From assembly GCA_964030475.1 (NCBI GenBank), contig CAXIPT010000001.1:4482804-4546803 (forward strand): a DNA stretch of 64,000 nucleotides, read 5' to 3'. Shown piece by piece: positions 35,901-48,428 of this stretch. Numbering within the stretch: the stretch's first letter is position 1; each line of letters opens with the position of its first letter. This DNA comes from Tethya wilhelma (Eukaryota; Porifera; Demospongiae; Tethyida; Tethyidae). The notes beneath the pieces were generated by a model. That model was given only the letters and a program-made list of their open reading frames with translations, did not search any database and was not told the DNA's origin. The position numbers were made by a program, and so were the translations under genes.

Positions 35901-38900
35901 CTTTCTTATTATTGAACTGATTTCAAAATTTCAAACACCATTGGTCATTCTACATGTACATGGTTCTTTTGGTTGCTTTATCAGCTTCCTATGCCTTACC
36001 AGTCAAAAGTTAGTTGCATGTCTCAAGAAAAGTATTGGCCATAAGATAGTATTGACTGGTATGCACTATCAACATTGTGAATCTCATTATTTTTAACTTC
36101 TGGCGGCACTCTCAAACCGAATCGACTTTATCAACAAAGTCTTGTCATTTCATGTCATACTGACAGTGTGAAAACCTTGTAAACACAAGTGACTCTCTTT
36201 TCATACCATACTGTCTACAATACCAAGAATGTAACAATAATCAGGTGACTGAAGAACTCACCGGGGTGCTTGCTATTCCAAATGGTCCACTAGATAGAGG
36301 GGTCATGGCAGGGGTCCCTGCGCCTGGAGCAGCTGCTGATGGTGGCTCCATTGACTGCTGCCCATAGTGAACATACTGGAAGTGTAGTAGAGAGCAATAA
36401 CATAATTAATGAGCTTGTGGTTTCCACGTAACCAGACAACAGCTACGTAGAGCTAGCTGAGCGGGCATGCAACATGTAATGCCAGATATCACAGAGGGAA
36501 TTTCTAAGGTCACCATTGTGGTAAAGAATTGTTGACCTGATGCAACAATAGTCTTGACCACTATCACATGCTGACTCTCTCTCCAAGGGTATCTCAATCT
36601 CTTTGTAGCCTTATTCCCACAGGCTTGTTCCCACAGGCTTGTTCCCACGCTCCCTCCTTAGCTCTCGCCACACAAATCATTAGCTTTTGCCACACAAATC
36701 ATTAATTATCAAATTACCTGTTTGAGGAAGAAGGGGAAGTTCTGAAAGTGTGGGATGGAGGTAATGCTGGCCGAGTACTGGGGGAACTCATGGAGACGAC
36801 CTTTGAACTTATCCAAGGCAGCAATTCCAAACAGGTACATCTTACTGGAGGGGGCTTTCTTCAGTGACTCTAGGACATAGCGCAGGGCCAGACTGAGAGC
36901 AACATACCTGGGGGGAGAGGGAGAGGAGGAAAAGTGAGTGAGTTTGAATCCTAATGCTAGTACTGTATGGTGGGTAGCTGGGTCTTACGTCACAAGGCGA
37001 TGCTCTATGATCCCTCCAAACAGCTGCCCGGTGATCTGTAGCTCCTTCTCTGGAAACTGAGGAAAGAATTTGTACTCTTCGAAAATGTTTCGAAGCATGC
37101 AAACAAAAAGATCCTGCAAAAAGAAACAAAACAAAAATTACACACTATTGTCTATGATAAAATGTACTTGTGTAAAATTTCTCTTACTCTTTCTTTCTTG
37201 TTAGTTGAGTCCTTGAACTGCTTCAGAAGTTCTAACAGTTTGTCCACGCTCATTCCTCTGTTGTAGATGGCCTGAAAGTAGGCATTGGCTTTGTCGTCAA
37301 CCTCCTTGGAAAAGGTTTGCTCTGGGCCAAACACAACTGGATCACCAACTCCAACTACAGTAGAATGTCAAGAGTCACAGCACCATGACAACAGAGGAAG
37401 AGAGAGAGAGGGGGGATTGTACGTACTTTGTTTGGAACTGTTTCCTAGTTGTTGTTGGAACTGGAGACTCTGTGGTGGGTGCTTCCCTCCCTGAGGTCCC
37501 ATGCCCGGTGAGGCGTTCCCACCACCAGCGGGGGCCATTCCACCAAGATAACTGCTGAGGGGATCCGTCACTGACCCTCCAAACAATGCCTAGTAGTGAC
37601 AAACAAGAGCAGCACCCATAATAATAGCTATAATATATAGCTAGCAGGAATAGAATAGACTCCCTTTTTGTTACTTTTTGATTGCCTATTATTATTAACT
37701 TTGTTCCAAGGCCTTCTGCATGCCACTATTAATTGTTGATTTATTAACTTGATGATCTTTGCACCACTTTTTGCATTCTTAATGTGTCCAGCAAAGATGT
37801 TGTGATGTCTTTGAATATTCTAGGAATTGTCTGGTGTAAGCATAATAGCTGTATATCCCCCCACAGCATGTAAGCAAGTCAATTGATGCCTAGTTAGTTA
37901 ATTGGGGAGTGGAGAGGCCTGACAAAACAGGGGGAATGGCACGTATATGTGCGTACGCATATCGTGCACGTGATCGGCTTGCTTTGCCAAATTCAAAGTT
38001 TGCTCAATCCGCCAAATTTAATTCTTGCCAAATTTTCCGGCTATACGGTAGGAACACTTATATGGCACATAGGAATAAACTTCTCACACAATCGATTGTT
38101 TGGTTACTTTTACGATTTGGACATTCCTTCTGTTAGATGTATTTATCTTGTATGATGCCCCTGAATTGTTCTAGGAATTGTAAACAAACTGTAACTCCTC
38201 ACAATTGTATATCCCCCACATTAAAAAAAATTGGGGAAAGGCCTAACAAAAAGGGGGGAATAATGAGCCATGACCTCCCAAGATAAAACAACTATATAAA
38301 TTCTAAGCTATTCTACACTCTTATTTAAAGCCTCTACTTATCTGTCAGTAGCATGATCAACAAAAGGGGACTTGTACACAACTAGACTTCATTGAACGTG
38401 AATGAAGCAAGTCGTCTGAGCTAGGTAAGGTGATGAAACCTGATTGTAATCATACAGAAATGTAATTAACCAAATCACTGCAATATATAGATAAACATGA
38501 AATTGTGAGCTTCTTTTGAATGTCTTTTGTGCAGAAAATTAAGAATTTTTGGAAATCAACGCTGAGTATTGTTAAGGGCGCTCTCTCACGAAGCGGAAAT
38601 AAATTCAAATTTACATTACGTAATGAAGCCACAAACAGATCACAAGTAGGTGCAAAAATTAACTATGTGTGCAAGTTTGCATGGACTATGGAAGTTTTGG
38701 ACAAAATGCCAGGCTGCTGACAGCTTAGACTCCTCACAGCAGCAGCAGATGGTAAGCGCTTCACAGTTATCTCAAAGACAGTCAGTAGCAAAAAAGTTTG
38801 CATCACCATGAGAAGTTCTGAGCCTGGGAACGAGACTAAGGTAGCAGCACTAGCGCGCTCTCAACTCCATTCGTTGGCTATACAAAGCTCCTGGAACTTG

Positions 38901-41900
38901 AATATGTTTGCTTCTTGAGCTATCAAGCCTCTTTTTTGCTTCCCCTTCGCTTTTACTACTTGGCTTTCGAGCGTTTTATTTGCTGAAAACAGACACATGG
39001 ACGTCGACAATGAACTGCGACGTTTGGAATTACACGAAATAATTGCATTCCGATGACGTATACACGACCAATCAGATTTTAAAATTGATTTTTGGGCCAC
39101 GAAATCAAACTGAAATTACTTCCGTGAGAGAGCACCTTTAATACTTGATAGCCTTGTAAATAAAACCTTAGGGGAATGAGGCCAAATGTTTTGCAGATAA
39201 CAAATCACCTGTGAATATTATGTGTACTAATATATATTTATACTCTGGGCATGGGCAGCAGTATGGCCGCTCCAATGAAATACTTTTCAAGATCAACCCA
39301 CAAAATTTAAGCCTCAACCATGTTACAGATTGGTTACTATATAGTGAGAATGCTTCGTAGAGTCCAACTTTTGTGGAAGTAACTCATCAAACTATTTTAA
39401 CCTTCGTAAAAGAGCTGTGCCGCATGCCAATATATATTGCACGTTACAGCTAATTTGATGGTAATAACTTTCACAGGTGTATCATGAGCTATGAAATTGG
39501 CAAAAGTTATTGCTTGTGAGAGTAAATCTGAAAATAATTCACCTATCATTCTCAGTTGCATGTTGCTCCTCTATAATAATTAGGTTAAACAACTTTTAGT
39601 CTTTCCTGGAAGTGCGATATCAGCAAATAATTATAACACATCTCTTAGCATATTATCAGGATCAAGCTATACATAGTGGTCCTTGAGTTGAAACTTGAAA
39701 GCTACTGTTATTTATCCTAAAATTCAATGACAGTCAAAGTGATTTCGTTATTATCTTTGTTGGTGCTCACATCTGCTGAGACCTACTATGTGACACCATC
39801 ATCTAACACCCCTTGTCCTGAAGAAGGTGTGCCTTGCTTCACTCTCTCCCAGTATGCTGACAAACCAAGCAACTACTTTCCCTCTAACACCACTCTCATC
39901 CTTCTACCTGGGAAGCACAGCCTTGATTCAGAGCTCTACATTGGAAATGTCTCAGTCTTCTCTATTGAGTCCAGTACAATCCTACGCTCCAATACAACAA
40001 TCACTTGCTATCATTCTGCTAGGTTCATATTTGCAACAATCAGTGTTGTTAGTATGAGAGGAATAGCACTCTTTGGGTGTGTGGACAATGAAGTCACCAG
40101 GGTGGAAGAGTTTACAATGGAAGATTGCAGTTTGGATGGTCAGGGACATAATGGAACTGGACTACTACTAGTTGAGGTATCCACTGCAAATATAATGACA
40201 AGCTCATTTTTTTCAAATACCAATAGTGCAGTCACTCTAATCAACAATACTATAGGCATTATCATTTCAGAAAACATTTTTCAAAACAATACAGTACATG
40301 CTAACGGAGGAGCAGTATATGCTTTCTTCAGTCCTAACATCACTATAGTCAACAGTTCACTCAACAACAATAGAGTGACTGGGAACAGTGGTGGTGGAGC
40401 AGTATATGCTGAGTCAAGTCCTAATATCATTATTGTCAATAGTTCACTCAACAACAACACTGCAACCGGTGATTACGTAGCTGGTGGAGCAGTATATACA
40501 AAGTCGAGTCCTAATATCACTATAGTCAATAGTTCACTCAATGTCAACACTGTGATTGGAGATTACAGTGGATCTGGTGGAGCAGTATATGCTGAGTCAA
40601 GTCCTAATGTCACTATTGTTCATAGTTCACTTAACAACAACACTGTGACTGGGGATCATGGAGCTGGTGGAGCAGTACTTGCTAACTCTAGTCCTAATAT
40701 CACCATTGTCTGCAGTTCACTCAACAACAACACTGCAACCGGTGATTACGTAGCTGGTGGAGCAGTATATACAAAGTTGAGTCCTAATATCACTATAGCC
40801 AATAGTTCACTCAATGTCAACACTGTGATTGGAGATTACAGTGGATCTGGTGGAGCAATATATGCTGAGTCAAGTCCTAATGTCACTATTGTCCATAGTT
40901 CACTTAACAACAACACTGTGACTGGGGATCATGGAGCTGGTGGAGCACTGCTTGCTGACTCTAGTCCTAATATCACTATTTTAAATAGTTCTCTCAACAA
41001 AAACACAGTAGCTGGGAATAATGGAAGTGGTGGAGCAGTACTTGCTGACTCTAGTCCTAATATCACTATCATAAGTTGTTCACTCAACAACAACACTGCA
41101 ACAGGGGGTTATGCAGTTGGTGGAGCAGTATTTGCTACGTCAAGTCCTAATTTCTTTCTCATCAATAGTAAACTCAACAACAACACTGTGACTGTGGGTG
41201 GTGGAGCAGTATATACCTTCGCAAGTCCTAATATCACTATCATCAGCAGTTCACTCAATAGCAATACTGTGATTGGAGAACAGGCTGGAGTTGGTGGAGC
41301 AGTGTATGCTGAGTCAAGTCCTAATGTCAATATCACAAATAGTTCACTCAACAAAAATACTGTGACAGTCACTAGTAGCCAGTTTAACGGATTTGGTGGA
41401 GCAGTGGCTGTTATCAAAAGTCCCAGTATCACAATAGTCAATAGTATAATTAACACAAACACTGTGACTGGAGATATTGGTGGATCTGGTGGAGCCATAT
41501 ATGTTAAGTCAAGTCCTAATGCTATTATAGCCAATAGTATAATCAACAATAACACTCTGACTGGAAAATCTGGATATGGTGGGGCAGTGTATGCTGACTC
41601 AAATCCCAGTATCACAATAGTCAATAGTACAATCAACAACAACACTATAATTGAGGAGTTCGGACTTGGTGGAGGAGTATATGCACACAAAAGAACTAAT
41701 ATCATCATAATCAACAGTTCACTCAACAGCAATACTGTGATTGGAAAAAATGGATGGGGTGGAGCAGTAGTATGTGCTGAAGAATCGTTCATTTCAGTAG
41801 CTCATTGCATTTTTACAGGCAACAATGCTAGGGAAGGCTCTGTTCTCTACCTTATCTTAGCAACACTAAATTGCAGTGGTTTTCTCACAATACAAAACAA

Positions 41901-44900
41901 CGTAGCAAATACTAGCAAAAGCCTGCTATATGCCACACAAAGCACCTTACTATTTTCTGGCAATTCCACATTTTCAAACAATTATGGATCATTGTTGTTT
42001 TACTTTAGTGAAGTCATATTTACTGGATACACTAATATTAAGAACTCAAATACATCAACAGATGGAGGAGCAATAAGTGCTTTTCAAAGTAATATAATTG
42101 TAACTGAAACAGGTGGAGTCAATCTAACACACAATAGGGCTATAAAAGGCGGGGCCATTGCAGTTACAGAAAGTAAACTTTATGCTTATGGAGAGACTAC
42201 AATATCTCATAACAGTGCATCACAGTCTGGTGGGGGTATCTATGCTTACCAAAGTGAACTGAACTTTAAAAATTGGATAACAATCAGTAGAAATCATGCC
42301 AGGACCAGAGGAGGAGGAATTCATGCTATCAGTTCAACAACAAGACTAAGTGATGGATCCAAAACTTACATTGTTAACAACTTTGCTGAGAGAGGAGGTG
42401 GGATGTATTCGGAAGTGAGCTCTACAGTCTACTTACTGAAAAGCAAGGCAGAATGTCCTAATTCTGATGCATGCAATTCTAACAGGTCAGAATGGATCTC
42501 ACTACAACTGAACAACAATATTGCCAACTTTGGAGGAGCTATCTACATTGCTGATGACACAACATCTACAGTCTGTCACGTCACTCCTTACAAAATCAAT
42601 ACTAACAACCAATGCTTTATACAAGTCCTATATAGCATTTCAAACAGTTTCCTAATAGAAGGTAACTCTGCTGACATTATTAATTATCGCAACATATACT
42701 TTTCTAACAACTCAGCTGTAATAGCTGGAGATGCAGTCTATGGTGGTCTACTGGACAGGTGTGAAGTGAGTCCTATCGCTGAAACAGTTCAAAACTATCT
42801 TCTTTCAAGTTCTTCAGTAACCAGCATTTCCTACATTCTCAACATTACTAATCTTGAACAACAAGACTTCAACTCAAACAAAACTGTATCATCTGATCCA
42901 GTTCGTATTTGTTTTTGTAAATTTGACCAAGTAGACTGTAGTTACCAACCCCAACCAGTGTATATTAGAAAGGGGGGGAAGTTTAAAGTATCACTTGTTG
43001 CAGTCGACCATACAAACAATTCTGTAGCAATCAGTACCACAGGTGTACCCAACATACATGCGTATGTATCAATAGAAGCAGAGCTTGGCGAAGGAGAATC
43101 TATTCAACAGACCAATGGAGATGGTAGTTGTACAGACCTGGTCTACAGTATTCTCACTCTACACAACTCTGAGGAGCTTCATCTTTATGCTGATGGCCCG
43201 TGTAAAGATGCAGGAATATCCATAGCAAATCTCACTGTGAATATAGCACCTTGTCCAATTGGCTTCAAAGACACTGGCTTACGCTGTGAATGTGATCCCA
43301 TACTATATTCTACATACAAACTTATATCCAATTGTTCTATTGATTCAGAAAAGGTTCAGAGAAAAGGCAATGTCTGGTTTGCCTATGTAAATACCACAGA
43401 ACACCAAGGCTTTATACTGCATCAATACTGCACATATGATTACTGTCATCCAGCTGATAAAAATATCTCTGTCAACTTAAACATTGAGAATGGTGCCAAT
43501 GAACTGTGTGCATACAATCGCTCAGGAAAGCTCTGTGGATCTTGTGAGGATGGTCTCAGCCTCTCTCTTGGCAGTTCCCGTTGCAGACAATGTTCTAATA
43601 ACTGGCTTGCAATGCTCATACTCTTTGCTCTAGCTGGTATAGTACTAATTATTTTCATTCTTAAAGTAAATTTTGTCGTTGCTGAAGGTACATTCAATGC
43701 TTTGATCCTATATGCTAACATCTTTGCTGCAAATCGTGCCATTTTCTTCCCACATGATAAGACAAAGATATTATCTGTCTTTATAGCATGGCTTAATCTA
43801 GACTTTGGATTTGAGACCTGCTTCTACAATGGAATGGATGGTTATGCAAAAACTTGGTTGCAACTAGCATTTCCATTATATGTCATTTCCTTAGTTGTTG
43901 CAATTATCACCATCAGTGACCATTCTACAAGGTTTGGAATGCTCTTCGTGGGAAAGAACCCAATAGCAACACTGGCTACTCTCATTCTACTCTCCTATTC
44001 AAAGCTCCTTCATACAATCATTTCTGCATTGCAACCCACAACTCTCAAATACACTGATGGTTCAAGTGAATTGGTCTGGCTGGTTGATGCTAATGTCCCT
44101 TACCTCAGTGCTAAGCATATCCCTCTCTTCATCACGGCTCTTCTTATTGTCATGGTTGGAACAGCATTCACACTCATACTCTTTGCTTGGCAGTGGCTAG
44201 TACAATATTCTGAAAGGAGACCCTTGAGGTGGATCATTGGCAACACTAAGGTCATCTCTATCATGGATGCCTATCATAATCCCTATAACAAAGACCATCG
44301 TTATTGGATTGGATTGCTATTTCTGGTTCGTATTGTCTTGTATCTAGTATCAGCCGTGAATGTTCTTGGAGACCCTCATATCAACCTTCTCAGCATAGCT
44401 ATAGTAGTTGGAGGCATTCTCATTTTACAAATTATCATAACCGAATGGAAAAACAGTTTTATACATAAAAAAAGACGAAACAACTTACTTGATATTATTT
44501 CTCTATTGAATCTTGTTGCTTTAAATGCTTCTACGTTTTACTTCAGAAATGATGAAGACAGACAGAATGTGGTTGCTTACATTTCAACTAGCATTGCCTT
44601 TGCTACATTTCTAGCTATTCTCGCATACCATGTATATCAATTTGTTCTTAATAAGTGTTTTCAAAGGATAACTCTTAACGTTCTCCCACTACAAAGAGCA
44701 CACATTCAATCCAATGAAAACATGTTACCTGACACACAAGATTCAGATGAGGAATTGATACAAGTCAGTGAGACTGTAGTGGATGCCCTCCCTGAGCCTA
44801 TGGATACTATTTCCCTAACAGAAGATGAAGAAATGAATGGAGACCATTGTGGATTAGCTGAAGAGTTACTAACTACAGAAACAAGCATTCCTGTTAGCTT

Positions 44901-47900
44901 GAACGAGATGACTCAACCTCGCCAGAATGACCCTTCATTTCTCAACACCACCACATCTATGGACACTTTGACCACACTTGGTGAAACAGAACTAACCACA
45001 CTCATCTCACAGGACAAGAACAAACAGGACAGACCTATTCAGGACCAACTCAACCAGGCCATGAATGACCAGGATGGACCATTTCAAGTAGTGATGGAGA
45101 CTAGTTCTTTCCAGGAAGAAGACTACCAGTCAGAGGATGAGAACACCCTTCTACTGAAATGAGCTATTGTACAAGTGATTTACAGTGGCGTTATTTCCAC
45201 TTTTACTGTTGACATTTTAGACACATCAAGCAACAAATCTTTGAGTATTATTCTATAATAGTAATCATTATACCATAGGCCTACAAGCATCACACATATT
45301 ACACAAACCACAACATTTTGCATACGTTATAATAGTTTCTTAGGTGTGTTTTTTGTTTGTTTTTTTTTTTGCTCGCCACAATATAGATATATATATATAC
45401 TAATGATTTTTTGGGTTCAAAGATCTTGTATCATTCTTAGCTTTATATAGTCTATTTTAATATTATGACCTTAATAGCTATATGTATAATTTCTCTCCCT
45501 TATTTCGAGATAAGTTATAGTGAAAAACATTGCATGAATAACCATCAATGGGCAGGGGGTTCATTGGGAATATGTCTGGTTCATAGGCCTACAAGCATCA
45601 CACATATTACACAAACCACACTATTTTGCATACATTATAATGAGTTTCTTAGGTGTACGCTATTTTCCTCCAATATATATGGGAAGGATTTAACGTAGGG
45701 GTATGCTAAGCCTCAAGCAGTCTTATAGTAATAAAAAGTACCGGGATTTAGTGTACATGTAAGTGGGTACATTTTTCCTAGCTTATACCATGGGGAGGGG
45801 AATTTAGTATAATATTTATAGTTATTAATTCCAAAGCTACATACTCTTCCTAATACACTCTTGTTCTAATATATATGAAGAAAATAGCATACACTTATGC
45901 TAAATCCTTCCCATATAATATAGGAGGAAAATAGCATACCGTGTACCCCCACATTAACCCCCACCTATATATATGGGTGGGAATGGTCTAATAGTGTAAT
46001 TTTGTCCAAACTCGTTATACTAAGGGGGTAATACCATAGATAGGGAAATTGCTAAAAATTTTCGCTTGTTTTAATTTTTGCGTGTTTAATTTTCGCCACT
46101 TCACCTGATTCAGTCAAGATCGCCATACGTTTTAAATTTCTGTGGGTTTAATTTTTGCCACTCATGTGTGTAGTGAAAAATTATTAACGGCAAAAATTTC
46201 CCGATCTAGAATATATGAATACTAAGTGACCAGCAACAGAAACAGATGAAAGTTATGCTCACAATGCTATTTTGAAATCTACTGCTCTCATTAGTATGCC
46301 CATACAGAGCTAATCACTTACTTGTCCAGGAACTGGAGACTGGAAGTTCCCAAAGGCAGGCGTAGAGGCCTTGCTAGGAGAGCCAGGAGCACCCATGCCA
46401 GCTGTTGCAAATGGTGGCATAGTCATACCAGTCAGTCCACCAAGACTGGGAAGCTCCAGCTATACAGGAGGGGAGGAGGATGTTACGTGTTATAAAAATA
46501 AAATAATGATCATGCATCATATAGGCTAGCAGCACTAACTGGTGTGCCACCAGACTGAAGTGACATTGAGCCAGGTGTAGTGGGAGCACGTGACTTCTGG
46601 GGCAGAGGACCATGGACATTGATCAACATACGGAGCTTTTCATTCAGCTCGGCTGACTTTAAAACGCTGTAGAGGAAGATACAGTTAAAAATTACGACAA
46701 CTACACCTTTATTTTTACTCATTCACCTTAAATAAGCCTGCAAACAGACAAGAATGGTGGCAATGTTTTCATGGGTAAGACCTGTCCGTTCTGAAGTCTG
46801 TGCAACTGGCTTGGGTGCAGAGGTCATGAGAAATTGAACACACTCAGCAATAAATGGCTCCTGTAAAAAACAACAACACGAAAGCAATTCACAAAGCCGG
46901 TACCACAGTATATTCTAGTTTCAGTAAACTATACCTGGTGTTCTTTGACTTTATCATTGATCCACTTGTCCAGCTTCAAGAACTCTCTCTTGGCAGCCCA
47001 GCAAGCCAAGTCGATCACAAAGGGGAACTGGTTCACACTCAGCATGCTGGAGAGAGCTTTAAGGTCCTGGGCTACATCCAGTATACGGGCTATTCTGGTT
47101 GAGTCTGGAGTTTCACCTTGCATGTACCAGTTGGCCATGGCTGGCACTAGCATGCTCTGGACACGGCCTGAGTGGTTCTAGAAGAAAAGAGAACAGATTG
47201 CTTGGTTATACTGAGCTTGTACAAGATGACAGCTAAGTTTTTTTTTAGTACATTCAAGCACCGGGTACTTTACCTAACATGTAACATCATTACAAACACT
47301 ACCATTACAGGAGAACATTTGCCAGTATTATTGTGGGTGGAGATGCTCCAGTAACCAAAGTATCTCATATGTGTATAACAGACCAAAGCAAAAGAAGTGT
47401 GATGGCAAGCATACTTTCAACACTATTCAAAAATATATATTGCATAGCACTGGTTTTGATGTGCTCATCAATTGGGTCATTTAGTACAGTTTAAGAACTT
47501 ACGACTCCATGCCAAGCTTCGTAGAGCACCACTGAGAATGACGGATGGTTGCTGATGAAATGAGGCAGCAACTGAGAGACTACCTCTTGCTGAATCACGT
47601 GCCACTCACACTGGATAGAGGGAACAAAACATCCAACACATCACCAACCACCAGAGGACTGTAGCCTTTAGAGAGCTATACCTCTGCTTTGATGACACCA
47701 AGGAATATCAACTCAGGACACTGCTTCATGGGTGAGCTAAAGAGTTGCATCACTTCTTCATAATGGCCATGGTCTGCCAGGTTTAGCAGTGATTCAATCA
47801 AGCTGATGGAGCGCCTGAGGTATTCAAGAGCAAGTGGATGTGATGTGTGTGTGTGTGTGGGGGGGGGGGGTACACAAGAACCGGTATAACAAAAAAATTA

Positions 47901-48367
47901 CAGTTGTAGGCTTACCACATCATAAAGCATTGACACACTAAGTACTAGAGACACAAATTATTGCAATCACACAACCAAGCCACTCACCATGTCTTCACTT
48001 CTTCGTTGTTCATGTTAATCTTCAACTCTTCATTGAACTGCAACACACGTGCAGGGTACAGTGCAATACTGAACTCCGGACAACCTACGATGGCCTGCTT
48101 CAACCAGGATAGTTGCCCGCGGGTGTTAGTCCAGGGTAAGTGCAGCACCTCCAGAGGGAAGGGATCTCTACAGGCCAGTTTGTAAGTGTTCATGAGGAGG
48201 CTAAGCCCTTCGGGTGAGGGGAGGTGGAACTCGGGGTAGTCCAACATGAGGATCACCTCACGCCAGTTCAGGTTAGGGATGAGGGTCATCAGAGCATTCA
48301 CAAAGACTCTCGTGTCCCAGGTGGAGGGTGGACGACTGAAAGCATGAGATGGCTCACCAAACGCACC

Positions 48368-48428
<61 letters not shown>

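Larger units (their letters stand above)
37589..46321 (-). other. 8.7-kb CNOT1 intron with nested gene and repeats
   Basis: Lies between the CNOT1 exon at 46460-46322 ([14 protein letters not shown]) and the exon 37588-37412 ([17 protein letters not shown]). It contains the beta-helix membrane protein gene on the plus strand and several foldback repeats. The direct repeat pairs attctaggaattgt (about 37818) and gttctaggaattgt (about 38169), each followed by a tatatcccccaca-like stretch, are remnants of another element. Confidence 0.75.

Noticed and set aside
38861..39100. 79-codon minus-strand open frame
   Set aside because: Lies inside the 580-bp inverted-repeat element and matches no family I know.
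41109..41792. 227-codon minus-strand open frame with hydrophobic repeats
   Set aside because: Antisense shadow of the beta-helix repeats; it has no conserved start or splice context.
39727..45162. Bacterial contamination (POMP-like repeats)
   Set aside because: The gene has a eukaryotic-type multi-TM C-terminus and base use like its neighbours, and it lies inside an intron of CNOT1 with continuous flanking exons.
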